A DNA stretch of 64,000 nt from Chloroflexota bacterium (GTDB taxonomy: Bacteria; Chloroflexota; Anaerolineae; Anaerolineales; Villigracilaceae): positions 124,001 through 188,000 of the forward strand of contig JACAEM010000013.1 of NCBI GenBank assembly GCA_013388855.1, read 5' to 3'. The number at the start of each line of letters is the position of its first letter. Within the stretch, counting starts at the first letter, position 1. A model generated the notes under the pieces. That model searched no databases. It saw nothing but the letters and a program-made list of their open reading frames with translations, and was not told where the DNA came from. A program made the translations under genes and the position numbers. Positions 42,341 to 52,114 of this stretch are shown in pieces.

Positions 42341-43007
42341 ACATGAACGTCGAAATCTCTTCCAACGGTTTCTTCCGAATCACCGGCACTTGTGCGCCTT
42401 CTGCAGGGTAACCGACTACCAATAACAGGAAAGGTTTCGCATCAGGATGGACGTTGAGAATGGCGTTTAAGAAACCCATTGGACTGGGCGTGTGGGTCAA
42501 CGAGGCCAACCCGGCATTGTGGATGGCTGTGATGAGCATTCCCGTGGCAATTCCCACCGACTCATTGACGTAATAATTCTTCACCCGGCGGCCATCGGGC
42601 AAGGTGCTGTGATGCCTGCCGAAGATGGCGATCAGGTATGGGGCGGTTTCAAGAAACGGCTTGTGCTCGTCTGTGCCAAGCGGACCAAGAGCATCGAGCC
42701 ATTCTTTTGGAGCGCGGCGATGATAGAACTCAAATTCCTCCTGTTCCGCAGCCACGCGGATCTCGTGTTTGATCTTTGGGTCGGTAACGACGACGAAATA
42801 CCATGGCTGGAGATTGGCTCCACTGGGCGCTGTCCCGGCGGCAAGTAGGCATTCCTCGATGATCTCACGTGGAATCGGGCGGTCGGAAAAATGTCGTACA
42901 GTGCGGCGCCTCTGCATCTCCGTGCGGAAAGCGATAGCGCGTTCCTTCATTTCTTCGATGGGATATTCGATAAAGGTTGTAAGCGGTTGAAGTTTTGCCT
43001 CGGTCAT
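42339..43007 (-). CDS. Nitroreductase-family flavoprotein, iodotyrosine deiodinase-like
   Basis: 222-residue FMN enzyme. [13 protein letters not shown] and [18 protein letters not shown] bind FMN as in the deiodinase branch of the nitroreductase superfamily. The halotyrosine-binding residues of mammalian iodotyrosine deiodinase (Glu157, Tyr161, Lys182) have equivalents with the same spacing: Glu91, Tyr95 and Lys116. The C-terminus [20 protein letters not shown] also follows the deiodinase pattern. It may reductively remove halogen from halophenols or halotyrosine, or reduce nitro compounds or quinones. The start overlaps the upstream stop (TAATG). Confidence 0.88.
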   Translation of the reverse strand: MTEAKLQPLTTFIEYPIEEMKERAIAFRTEMQRRRTVRHFSDRPIPREIIEECLLAAGTAPSGANLQPWYFVVVTDPKIKHEIRVAAEQEEFEFYHRRAPKEWLDALGPLGTDEHKPFLETAPYLIAIFGRHHSTLPDGRRVKNYYVNESVGIATGMLITAIHNAGLASLTHTPSPMGFLNAILNVHPDAKPFLLLVVGYPAEGAQVPVIRKKPLEEISTFM

Positions 43008-43975
43008 TAAGCGATCCTGTCTTGTCGGTTGGACAAATGAATGGATTTGTTCGAAGGTTCCAGAAAGACCTTCTCGAAAACCGTCCTGACAAAATGAAGG
43101 GTCTGCTGGGGCGTTTTAGGGTCGGTTAACAGAAAATCGGACAGGCGATACTGATACCCCAGCTCATCGTTCAATTTTTTGATGCCGATTGGAGTGTGGT
43201 CAGGGTGATAGTTGAGCAGGAGCGTTTCCCGCCCGCTCAGTTTCCACAAACTGAACTTGACATCCTGTTGCAACGAAACAGGAATTTCGGCAAACCAGCG
43301 TGACCCGATGACATGAAACCACGGCAGGGAATCATGGTCTGTTTCGCTCAGCTCGAGCAGGTCCAGAGTGTTGTCGTTGAAATCGAATACAAACCCTGCC
43401 TCCCGGAAAAGCCGCTCATACTGGATGAAATCTTTGTATTCTTCCTCCGAAGCCAGAATTTTCACTCGGATGCAATACCCCTGAATGTTGCCATGCGTTG
43501 CAATGTCGCGCGGGCGCAAAATCACCGCTTCGGGTTTCATCCCCGGTTGAGGAAAGGATAGCTCCATCTCGCGGACGTTTTGGACCTGGCCGTCGCCGGG
43601 GAGGCATACATTCACCCGTCCGAAAATGGCGGCAGGGACGTTTTCCCTTTGTGCCAGTTCGATCATATAGAAATGATTGGTCGCGATAAACGACCCATAG
43701 GAAGTCGACGTAAGTTGTCTTTCATAGAGTTGATACGCACGCTTGACTTCCCCGGGGGTGATGCTATTCAGTTTGCGGGAACCGCGCGTATCGTATTTTC
43801 CCGGGTTGGGTTCGTCCTCGTTTTGCCCGCCCTGTTTCTGATTTTGCCCCTTCGAAAGTTTCTGCAGGCCGCGACCAAGTACGTGCGCCTCCTCTGGCGG
43901 ACGCGGTTTCTCGTCTCCAAATTGGATGAAACCGGGCGAAAGCAGGGATCGTTTGAGGGCAATTTCGAAGGTCAT
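43007..43975 (-). CDS. Unknown protein coupled to the deiodinase-like enzyme
   Basis: 322 residues, soluble, no signal peptide. A charged linker (about 40-70, rich in Gln, Lys, Gly, Asn) separates a short N-terminal part from a larger alpha/beta region ([14 protein letters not shown]..., [41 protein letters not shown]). No family is recognised. Its stop overlaps the flavoprotein start, so the pair is translationally coupled. Confidence 0.65.
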   Translation of the reverse strand: MTFEIALKRSLLSPGFIQFGDEKPRPPEEAHVLGRGLQKLSKGQNQKQGGQNEDEPNPGKYDTRGSRKLNSITPGEVKRAYQLYERQLTSTSYGSFIATNHFYMIELAQRENVPAAIFGRVNVCLPGDGQVQNVREMELSFPQPGMKPEAVILRPRDIATHGNIQGYCIRVKILASEEEYKDFIQYERLFREAGFVFDFNDNTLDLLELSETDHDSLPWFHVIGSRWFAEIPVSLQQDVKFSLWKLSGRETLLLNYHPDHTPIGIKKLNDELGYQYRLSDFLLTDPKTPQQTLHFVRTVFEKVFLEPSNKSIHLSNRQDRIA

Positions 43976-44091
43976 GACTCAAGTTTTGGCAAGCATACAA
44001 CCAAACCTACCTCCCGACAAGAACCAATTTGCTGGAAGACTGCGACTTTTCCCGTGTAATCCCGTATATTCACTCAAGAAAGGTATAAAAA

Positions 44092-44289
44092 ATGAACACA
44101 ACAAAATCACATCCCCTACGACGTTCCCGCAATAACCGCATCATCGCGGGCGTATGCGGCGGGCTGGCTGAATTTTTTGGTATCAGCGCGTTCTGGTTCC
44201 GCCTACTGTTCTTCCTCTTTTTCATCCCAGGCGGAGTTCCAGGCTTGTTGATCTACCTGCTGGCGATGATTGTTATCCCCTCCGAATAG
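44092..44289 (+). CDS. PspC-domain small membrane protein
   Basis: 65 residues matching the PspC (phage shock protein C) domain: RIIAGVCGGLAEFFGIS then WFRLLFFLFFIPGGVPGLLIYLLAMIVIP, with one long hydrophobic region. PspC-type proteins are linked to membrane stress responses. It stands alone, without pspA or pspB nearby. GAAAGG precedes the ATG. The leader (TTCACTCAAGAAAGGTATAA) closely matches that of the gene at 41787. Confidence 0.88.
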   Translation: MNTTKSHPLRRSRNNRIIAGVCGGLAEFFGISAFWFRLLFFLFFIPGGVPGLLIYLLAMIVIPSE

Positions 44290-44304
44290 CCCGAGAGAAA
44301 CACA

Positions 44305-44335
44305 CCGTCTCGAAGGTTCCAAGCCTTCGGGACGG
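44305..44335. terminator. Hairpin, palindrome family GTCCC-AAGGTTT (copy 3)
   Basis: CCGTCTCGAAGG (44305-44316) pairs with CCTTCGGGACGG (44324-44335) with one G-U pair, loop TTCCAAG, between the PspC gene and the convergent YqeB gene. Confidence 0.6.
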
Positions 44336-44338
44336 AAC

Positions 44339-45145
44339 TCAATATACCTTCTTCCTGATATCTTCCCTGGACAATATCGCTTCCAGCACGCCGCCGCCAA
44401 TGGCAAGCGCCTTGTCCGACACGAGGCGGCAGGCACTCTCATCGTTTCGCGCATCCACATCGCCAATTTTCATGCCTTTGGTCACGTGCAAGCCGTCGTG
44501 GATAAGTCCACGCAGCACGCCGTCAAATGGGCTGGTGACTGTCCACTGGTTATCGATTACTGCAATTTCCTGTCCCTTTTCCACGTGCTCGCCAATCTTT
44601 GTTTTTGAGACCAACACGCCATCACCCGATGCACGCAAAACGCGGCGAGGGTCGCCCTCGGGTTCACGCGAATCGGGCTGGGTGGCCCCCGTCCAATAGA
44701 CGCGCCCGAGGGTGTGGCTGCGGCGGGTTTCGATCGCGGCGTGGCAATTTTCCCCGGCGTGGAATCCGGGTCCCAGTCCGATATGAAGCGGGACGTCGAT
44801 CGGAAGTGGAGAGGGAGGTTGTTTCAAGAGCCGCGCGTCCACGACAATTGGAACGTAAAACGCGCGGAGGATATCCACATTGGGGTCGATGAGCACAGGA
44901 ATTTCATCCGCTTCCAACGAAGCCGGAAACTGATCCCGTTTCACGAGCCGTGCCGTCACCCCCTCGACTGTGTGACGCCCTGCATACACCGCCTCTGCAA
45001 ATGATACAGTGCGCCGCACCGCCAGCGGCTGGGCAAGTTCGGTAATTACCACGCGAATGCCCACGCGATGGAGGCGGAGCGCGACGCCTGTTGCGAGGTC
45101 GCCTCCGCCGCGCAACAGGACGTGTATCGTTCTATTTTGCGACAT
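44339..45145 (-). CDS. yqeB: YqeB-family selenium-dependent molybdenum hydroxylase maturation protein
   Basis: 268 residues. VLLRGGGDLATGVALRLHRVG is the N-terminal nucleotide-binding motif of the EF2563/YqeB family, and VVITELAQPLAVRRTVSFAEAVY, DPNVDILRAFYVPIVVDARL and GLGPGFHAGENCHAAIETRRSH follow the family in order. The C-terminal part (GDGVLVSKTKIGEHVEKGQ) is biotinyl-lipoyl-like. The family accompanies selenium-dependent molybdenum hydroxylases and is thought to help maturation. A molybdenum hydroxylase operon lies 2 kb upstream on the same strand. ATG 45145 (overlapping the preceding gene by 14 bases) is preferred to 45244. Confidence 0.88.
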   Translation of the reverse strand: MSQNRTIHVLLRGGGDLATGVALRLHRVGIRVVITELAQPLAVRRTVSFAEAVYAGRHTVEGVTARLVKRDQFPASLEADEIPVLIDPNVDILRAFYVPIVVDARLLKQPPSPLPIDVPLHIGLGPGFHAGENCHAAIETRRSHTLGRVYWTGATQPDSREPEGDPRRVLRASGDGVLVSKTKIGEHVEKGQEIAVIDNQWTVTSPFDGVLRGLIHDGLHVTKGMKIGDVDARNDESACRLVSDKALAIGGGVLEAILSREDIRKKVY

Positions 45146-45881
45146 TCGTTTGTTGGGTGATTGCCAACTGTTCGGGCGATGACTGCGCGTTGACTGCCTG
45201 CTCGCGGAGCAGGTGGCTGAAGGAATACAGCAGAAGGTAAACAAATAGGAAGAAAAATGTGTAAAGAAGCGTGAATGCGGCGAGCCTGCGGCTTGGGTCG
45301 ATGATCACACCGAGAATGTCCATCGCGGTCTCGGTCGGGTTCTGCAGAATATCCCACGAATTCAGGCGGACGAATCGGCCGATATAAATGCCGAAACTGC
45401 TCAGTCCGGAGATGACAAAGACAAACACCCACCCAGAGAACCGGTTGAACGTGCGGACGATGATATCCTGCATGAGATATAGGGAGATTACTCCGAGGAG
45501 CATCCCTGTCCATGTGCACCAGACAACAATGATCACGTCATACCAGAGCGGGGCATCCGTTGCCTGCCTGGCGAGGTCTTGCAGGTCGGTGAGCATATAC
45601 GGCGCATTGGGGAAGAAAATCAGCCACATGAAGGCGATGAACGGTATCACGATGAACAGCCAGTTTCGCCGCCAGGAGATGGCATGGGCAATGTAGGAAA
45701 GGATGAATGGAATCCAGGCGAGAAACAGGTTCCAGATCAACCCGACGTGCCGGCCTGTTTCGCTGTACGCCACGCGCGCGGCGACCAGCCCGATGCACAT
45801 GGCGCAGGCTCCGTTGAGCAGGATGAACACGGCAAGGTTATGCCGGTTGCGGATGGAAAAGTTTCGAAGTTTGTTGAGCAT
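45132..45881 (-). CDS. DUF1361 membrane protein
   Basis: 249 residues with about seven helices. WLIFFPNAPYMLTDLQDL and GIYIGRFVRLNSWDIL are the diagnostic DUF1361 motifs. Function unknown for the family. ATG 45881 is chosen; the longer form to 45920 adds a polar N-terminus. It overlaps yqeB by 14 bases. Confidence 0.85.
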   Translation of the reverse strand: MLNKLRNFSIRNRHNLAVFILLNGACAMCIGLVAARVAYSETGRHVGLIWNLFLAWIPFILSYIAHAISWRRNWLFIVIPFIAFMWLIFFPNAPYMLTDLQDLARQATDAPLWYDVIIVVWCTWTGMLLGVISLYLMQDIIVRTFNRFSGWVFVFVISGLSSFGIYIGRFVRLNSWDILQNPTETAMDILGVIIDPSRRLAAFTLLYTFFFLFVYLLLYSFSHLLREQAVNAQSSPEQLAITQQTNVAK

Positions 45882-45926
45882 TTTTCGGCAGGTGGTGGAC
45901 ACTTTCAAAATGGCTGCCACCCGATT

Positions 45927-46421
45927 TTATCCCTTCTCGATCAAATAAAGGATCATATCAATGTCACCGGGAGAATGACCCAATCCGGTCAGTATTGCGG
46001 CGGCTTCGGTCTTGTGCTGTGTGCCGTGATTGACTACGTGTGCCATCATCTGCCATAAAACTCTTTCGTGCGATTCGCCTTTTGTGGTTTTATAGCTGAT
46101 CTTGCTGTTGAGCTTCTCGTCTGTGAGGCTTTCCACGAACGACATCAACTTATCCTCCTCTTCTGTCCAACGCGCCCGCAAGGACTCGAAATCCGGGAAA
46201 TCTTCGGGCTTCAAGCGCGTGGCAGGAGAAACCCCTTCCCAGCGGTTGCGCCAGATCCATTCGGCGAACATCGCGTGAGTAAGCGTCCCGCGCAAGCCGC
46301 CGTGCGGAAAAGGCGCCGGTGCCAGGAACTGTTCCCGGGTCACATTTGCTGCGGCATTCAGGATCCTGGCAGTGGTCCATTGATTGTACTTATACAATAA
46401 AAGCATGTCTTGTTTGTTCAT
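45927..46421 (-). CDS. DinB-family protein
   Basis: 164-residue four-helix bundle of the DinB/YfiT metal-dependent superfamily. The expected three His are visible: one in the LTHAMFAEWIWRNRW helix and two in HVVNHGTQHKTEAAAIL. Members include thiol transferases and hydrolases, but most are uncharacterised. The start overlaps the hydrolase stop upstream as ATGA. Confidence 0.88.
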   Translation of the reverse strand: MNKQDMLLLYKYNQWTTARILNAAANVTREQFLAPAPFPHGGLRGTLTHAMFAEWIWRNRWEGVSPATRLKPEDFPDFESLRARWTEEEDKLMSFVESLTDEKLNSKISYKTTKGESHERVLWQMMAHVVNHGTQHKTEAAAILTGLGHSPGDIDMILYLIEKG

Positions 46422-47281
46422 TTCAAAAACTCCAGCAGAATGGGGTTCACAACATCGGGCTTTTCGTAATGCGGAATATGCCCGCAATTTTCGATCACAT
46501 GGAATTCCACATTTGGCATCACGGCTTGCAGGTCATGGCTATGCCCGAAAGGGACAGTTTCATCGTTCCGCCCCCAGAATAATAAAACAGGTTTGTCCAT
46601 TTTGCCAACCTGCCTGTATGTGTCGATGAAAGAATTGAGCATCCCATTCCGTATCGACGAAAGAATTGCGCGTAAAAAACCCTTGTATTGCATTTGGACT
46701 CGATACTGCGATTTGAAACGTTCGACCAATTTGGGATCGAAGAAATCCCGGGCGTTGCTTTCGACGAGCGGTTCGCCTCCAACCAGACCGAGAATTATCT
46801 CCGCTATGAAGGGCAGTTTCAACACCCTTGCCAGCGGCGTCAGCGCGATGGGTCTGGCTCCCGCCGGGTCGATCAGTGTCAGGGATTTGACACGTTCCGG
46901 GTGGCGTGCGGTAAATGTCGCGGTGATGGGTCCGCCCATTGAAAGCCCAATCAGGTTGACGGGACGCGTGAAGCGCAGAACATCCAACAGGTCATGGAGT
47001 TGTTTGACAAAGAGGTCAATGTTATAGCGTGTGTCTGGGCGGTCGGAGAGACCGCGCCCGAACAGGTCATAGCGTAACACGAAAAAGCCGGATTTGTTGA
47101 GAAATTCAAACGTGGGATCGAAAATAAAATACGGCACCGAGAACCCATGCACCAGGACGACGGGTTCGCCAGATTCATCCCCGCCCAATTCAAAATGGGT
47201 GAAACCTTCTGGCAGACGAATGAACGACCCGTCTGCTGACTGACGAGTCATGTCGTTCAGTTCCTTGGTTTCGCCGCGCAT
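46418..47281 (-). CDS. Alpha/beta hydrolase
   Basis: 287-residue serine hydrolase. VVLVHGFSVPYF (oxyanion), RYDLFGRGLSDRP, nucleophile elbow GLSMGGPI, acid in LLFWGRNDETVPF and His in NCGHIPHYEKP give a complete triad. It is similar to haloperoxidase/esterase-type hydrolases; substrate unknown. ATG 47251 has AAGGAA about ten bases upstream and may be the true start. Coupled by ATGA to the DinB gene. Confidence 0.88.
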   Translation of the reverse strand: MRGETKELNDMTRQSADGSFIRLPEGFTHFELGGDESGEPVVLVHGFSVPYFIFDPTFEFLNKSGFFVLRYDLFGRGLSDRPDTRYNIDLFVKQLHDLLDVLRFTRPVNLIGLSMGGPITATFTARHPERVKSLTLIDPAGARPIALTPLARVLKLPFIAEIILGLVGGEPLVESNARDFFDPKLVERFKSQYRVQMQYKGFLRAILSSIRNGMLNSFIDTYRQVGKMDKPVLLFWGRNDETVPFGHSHDLQAVMPNVEFHVIENCGHIPHYEKPDVVNPILLEFLK

Positions 47282-47291
47282 GATTTTGCAA

Positions 47292-47311
47292 GGGCAGACA
47301 GACTTCTGCCC
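47292..47311. terminator. GC-rich hairpin after the molybdenum hydroxylase large subunit
   Basis: GGGCAGA (47292-47298) pairs with TCTGCCC (47305-47311). It lies between the hydrolase and the large-subunit genes; weak terminator or repeat remnant. Confidence 0.35.
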
Positions 47312-47321
47312 CTGTCTGTAC

Positions 47322-49517
47322 TTAAATCTTTCCCAATGCTTTTAGTACGCGTTCGGGTGTGAACGGAAATTCATTGATCCACACCCCGGTCGCGTCGTGG
47401 ATCGCCGCCGCGATGGCAGGAGCAACCACGAGAAAAGGCAGTTCACCCAAGCCGCGCGCCCCCCATGGGCCATTCGGATCAGGAACTTCAACAATGACGG
47501 TCTCCACTTTTTCGGGGATGTCCCAAATGGTGGGGATGAGATAGGTGCTGAGCTGGTCGGTGAGCACATAGCCGTTTTTGGTTTTGTAGTCTTCAAGGAT
47601 GGCATAGCCCTGCGCCTGTACCACCGCGCCTTCCACCTGCCCCTGCACGAGGGCAGGGTTGATTGGCTGCCCGACATCATCGGCAGAGACGACGCGCACC
47701 ACGCGGACATGACCGGTCTCGGTGTCCACTTCCACTTCCACGGCTTGCGCGACGAAGGCGTAAGCAAAGTTCGGTGTGGAATGGCCGGTTTCCTTGTCGA
47801 ACTGGTTGGTGCGCGGGGCGAGATATTTGAACTCCCCAATGGCGGGACGTTCTTCCGCCTGCCATTTTTTCAACGCCACGTCCGCCGCGCCGCGGATCGC
47901 ATTGCCCGCCATGAAGGTCATGCGTGAAGCCGAAACGGAACCGGAATTCCCCATCGTCGCCGAGTCGGATGCGATCATCTTCACCTTCTCGAACGGTACG
48001 CCAACCGCCTCTGCTGCCATCTGTACCATCACCGTATGTGTACCCTGTCCCACTTCAGCGCCGGCGTGATGAAGTACAACATGGTCAATTTCACTGTTGC
48101 CATGAATCTCGATCTTTGCCCAGCAATTCTCCTGATACCCGAAGGAGAAACCGACATTTTTGAATCCGGCTGCGAAACCTCGCCCGCGTTTCAAATGCGA
48201 CTGAACTTCCACTTTCTGCTTTTCATTTTGCCATTCAAATTTTTCCGCCGCCGACTCGATGCATTTCACTACACTCACCGGGCTGGGACTCGGGGTTCCT
48301 ACCCCCATCGTATCGCCATCGCGCAACGCATTCCTCAAGCGGAATTCCACCGGGTCCATGCCGAGTTTTTCGGCAAGCTTGTCCATTTGCATTTCAGCCA
48401 TGAACAACGCCTGCGGAGCGCCGAATCCACGGAACGCTGCACCGGGCACATTGTTGGTGTAGACGCCGTAGACATCGGTCTTTACATTCGGAATGAAATA
48501 AGGTCCGGTGGATGTGATGGTGGAATTCCCCAACACCTTGTTGGACGTGTACATATATGCGCCGCCATCAGCGATCAATTCGACTTCCGCGGCGACAAGC
48601 TTGCCATCCTTGGTCGCTCCCCATTTGGCGCGGCTGACAGACGCGTGGCGTTTTCCATGCCCAATGATCGACTCCTGCCGTGACCAGATAATCTTGACCG
48701 GGCGTTGCAACTTCCACGCCGCCAGCGCCAGCACTATCTGCACGGACATGTCTTCCCGCCCGCCGAACGCGCCGCCAATGGCTGGGTAGATCACGCGCAC
48801 ACTTTCATTCGGCATGTTCAAGGCATGTGCCACCTGGTGTTGATCTTCGTGCGTCCATTGCCCCCCGCATTCCAACGTAATGCGGCCCTGGTCGTCGATG
48901 TAAGCGAGTCCTGCTTCAGGCTGGAGATAGGCATGTTCCTGCACCGGTGTTCGGTACTCACTTTCCACGATCACGGCAGCTTGGGCGAAACCAGCTTCCA
49001 CGTCCCCTTTGCGGATTTTGTAATGGACGCAAATATTCGAATCGCCGATCTCTGCGTGGACGCGAGGTGCATCCGGTTTCATTGCCTCGATGGGATCGGC
49101 CACCACCGGCAGGTCTTCGTAGCCGACCTCGATCAATTTCACCGCCGCGGCGGCTTCCGCTTCGGTGCGCGCCACCACCGCTGCAACCTGATCGCCGACA
49201 AAACGGACGACATCTGTACCAGGTTTGGTGTTGACCTGGTCAATGGGTCCGCAAAAAACGGGCTGATCCTGCCATTGCAAGCCATATTCATTGACGGGAA
49301 CGTCCTTGGCTGTGTAAACCGCCACTACGCCGGGGGCAGCTTCCGCTTTGCCGGTCTTAATCCATTTGATGCGCGCATGAGGGCGACCTGCGAAGAGCAG
49401 CTTCATGTGCAACATGCCCTTCATGGAAAGGTCGCCGGAATAGGGCGTTTCTCCTGTGACTTTGCCGCGTGCGTCCACGCGGGGGAGGGATTTTCCGATG
49501 GTATTATGCGTTGTCAT
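47322..49517 (-). CDS. Molybdenum hydroxylase large subunit (xanthine dehydrogenase family)
   Basis: 731-residue molybdopterin-binding subunit. The N-terminal domain is a/b hammerhead (GKVTGETPYSGDL). The molybdopterin domain has AIGGAFGGREDMS, GAAFRGFGAPQ, HHAGAEVGQGTHTVMVQ and the catalytic Glu in ARGLGELPF. The loop reads AFRGFG, the purine/aldehyde oxidase pattern, not the AYxCSFR of aerobic CO dehydrogenase. The substrate cannot be named from sequence; purines, nicotinate-like heterocycles and aldehydes are the common choices. Third gene of the operon with the fused FAD/FeS subunit and a membrane protein. Confidence 0.93.
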   Translation of the reverse strand: MTTHNTIGKSLPRVDARGKVTGETPYSGDLSMKGMLHMKLLFAGRPHARIKWIKTGKAEAAPGVVAVYTAKDVPVNEYGLQWQDQPVFCGPIDQVNTKPGTDVVRFVGDQVAAVVARTEAEAAAAVKLIEVGYEDLPVVADPIEAMKPDAPRVHAEIGDSNICVHYKIRKGDVEAGFAQAAVIVESEYRTPVQEHAYLQPEAGLAYIDDQGRITLECGGQWTHEDQHQVAHALNMPNESVRVIYPAIGGAFGGREDMSVQIVLALAAWKLQRPVKIIWSRQESIIGHGKRHASVSRAKWGATKDGKLVAAEVELIADGGAYMYTSNKVLGNSTITSTGPYFIPNVKTDVYGVYTNNVPGAAFRGFGAPQALFMAEMQMDKLAEKLGMDPVEFRLRNALRDGDTMGVGTPSPSPVSVVKCIESAAEKFEWQNEKQKVEVQSHLKRGRGFAAGFKNVGFSFGYQENCWAKIEIHGNSEIDHVVLHHAGAEVGQGTHTVMVQMAAEAVGVPFEKVKMIASDSATMGNSGSVSASRMTFMAGNAIRGAADVALKKWQAEERPAIGEFKYLAPRTNQFDKETGHSTPNFAYAFVAQAVEVEVDTETGHVRVVRVVSADDVGQPINPALVQGQVEGAVVQAQGYAILEDYKTKNGYVLTDQLSTYLIPTIWDIPEKVETVIVEVPDPNGPWGARGLGELPFLVVAPAIAAAIHDATGVWINEFPFTPERVLKALGKI

Positions 49518-49549
49518 TGCTCTGCTTTCAGATCAAAACGATGTCGTAG

Positions 49550-49963
49550 TCAGCGTGTGTATTTTTTGACTTTCTTTCGGATCGGCGGTGCGTCGGTGGG
49601 ACCGTATTGCGATGGACCGAACGTCTTGTAGATGAAGCCGTAGAGAATGGCCATGATCGTGAACAAAAAGATGCTGATGAGCACCGTGAAAAGAACGTAC
49701 GCGGGCATGAGGGGCTGGCTCTCTATGTAAAACAAGATGGGGTTCAGACCATTCAAAACTTTCATCCAATTGGGAAATACGATTCCACTGACCAATTCCC
49801 TGGGCAGCGGGATGGGAAAGTTGTTCACCGCGATGACAGATACGCCGTAGGACAGAATCGGAACGATGACCATCATGATGCAGCCGATGCCCCTCATGAC
49901 AGGATGCACCTCGCGGTGGATTTTTGGCAGCGGTGGGGTGTTTCTTGAACTATATTTACCCAT
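49550..49963 (-). CDS. Unknown small membrane protein inside the molybdenum hydroxylase operon
   Basis: 137 residues with two clear helices (about 23-45 GIGCIMMVIVPILSYGVSVI and about 87-112 YVLFTVLISIFLFTIMAILYG) and a basic C-terminal tail (IRKKVKKYTR). No family recognised. Strong GAGGTAAAC-ATG at 49963; the longer in-frame ORF to 50305 is a shadow of the neighbour. It sits between the fused FAD/FeS subunit (8 bases upstream) and the large subunit (32 bases downstream), so it may anchor the otherwise soluble enzyme to the membrane (inference). Confidence 0.8.
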   Translation of the reverse strand: MGKYSSRNTPPLPKIHREVHPVMRGIGCIMMVIVPILSYGVSVIAVNNFPIPLPRELVSGIVFPNWMKVLNGLNPILFYIESQPLMPAYVLFTVLISIFLFTIMAILYGFIYKTFGPSQYGPTDAPPIRKKVKKYTR

Positions 49964-49971
49964 GTTTACCT

Positions 49972-51378
<1,407 letters not shown>

Positions 51379-51388
51379 ATATAAACCT

Positions 51389-51415
51389 GTAAGGGCGGGG
51401 TACCCCCGCCCTTAC
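51389..51415. repeat. Perfect GC-rich palindrome between genes
   Basis: GTAAGGGCGGGG (51389-51400) and CCCCGCCCTTAC (51404-51415) form a 12-base perfect stem with a three-base spacer. It resembles the dispersed GTAGGGGCG-type palindromes of Chloroflexi and cyanobacteria. It separates the hydroxylase operon from the upstream gene. Confidence 0.6.
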
Positions 51416-51425
51416 TGCAAAATGA

Positions 51426-51944
51426 TTATCCGGCGGTCAGGACTTCTGAACGCTTATTGTAGGTTTCGACTGCCAGCCGTGCCAGCGATGTGACATTGCG
51501 GATGGCAGCGGGCAGCGCGGCTTCATCGCCCATGCTTTGTTCCACGTTATCGAGGGCGCGCCCCACTTGCTCGGCAAGGTCGAAGAATGCAGCATCGAAC
51601 TGGTATATCTTTTCCAGTTCACTCTCGTTGATTTTGACCGCGTCGAATAGACCGGAGTAGCCACGCGGGGCGGTGCTGATTTTATCGATGAAGGTGCGCA
51701 GCTTGACGGCGGCTTTTTCCATATCGTCCACGAAGGAGATCTGTCCATTGCTGACCATGTCGGTCTGGATCTGCGACGCGCGTTTCCACTGTTCTTCGAA
51801 GCGGCGGGCTACGGTATCGCGCAATACCTTGTCTGCATCGCGGCGATTTTGTCTTTCGATGTAGCCCTTGAAGCCGGGGATATATGACGCCAGTTTTTTG
51901 AACGGGTCTTGCATGCTACTTATCTTGGTGAAGAAATCGTCCAT
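51426..51944 (-). CDS. Unknown helical protein
   Basis: 172 residues, soluble and almost entirely alpha-helical (heptad-like pattern in DTVARRFEEQWKRASQIQTDMV and DDMEKAAVKLRTFIDKIS). No recognised domain. It has a TATAAT box on its own strand about 60 bases upstream, divergent from the aldolase promoter. Function unknown. Confidence 0.7.
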   Translation of the reverse strand: MDDFFTKISSMQDPFKKLASYIPGFKGYIERQNRRDADKVLRDTVARRFEEQWKRASQIQTDMVSNGQISFVDDMEKAAVKLRTFIDKISTAPRGYSGLFDAVKINESELEKIYQFDAAFFDLAEQVGRALDNVEQSMGDEAALPAAIRNVTSLARLAVETYNKRSEVLTAG

Positions 51945-52002
51945 TTATGCCTCCATCGATGATATACGAGTTCCAGTGACAATAGTCGCATGAACGAGTT
52001 AC

Positions 52003-52032
52003 ATTATAGCCTGAGTTGAGGGTTATAATCAA
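52003..52032. promoter_or_regulatory. Overlapping divergent promoters
   Basis: On the minus strand TTGATT (52032-52027), 18-base spacer, TATAAT (52008-52003) points to the gene at 51944. On the plus strand TATAAT (52024-52029) points to the aldolase gene. The two -10 boxes are 15 bases apart. Confidence 0.5.
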
Positions 52033-52114
52033 GAAAACCGATTTCCTATGCAATTATTCCCGGCATCGGAGGATGCTGGTGAAGCATGGATAAAACTTAA
52101 ATTGGAGAAATGCA

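Noticed and set aside
47322-49517. Aerobic CO dehydrogenase (form I)
   Set aside because: The active-site loop is AFRGFG, not AYxCSFR.
48705-49631. 308-codon plus-strand frame
   Set aside because: Antisense to the molybdenum hydroxylase large subunit, His/Cys/Arg-rich composition typical of a shadow.
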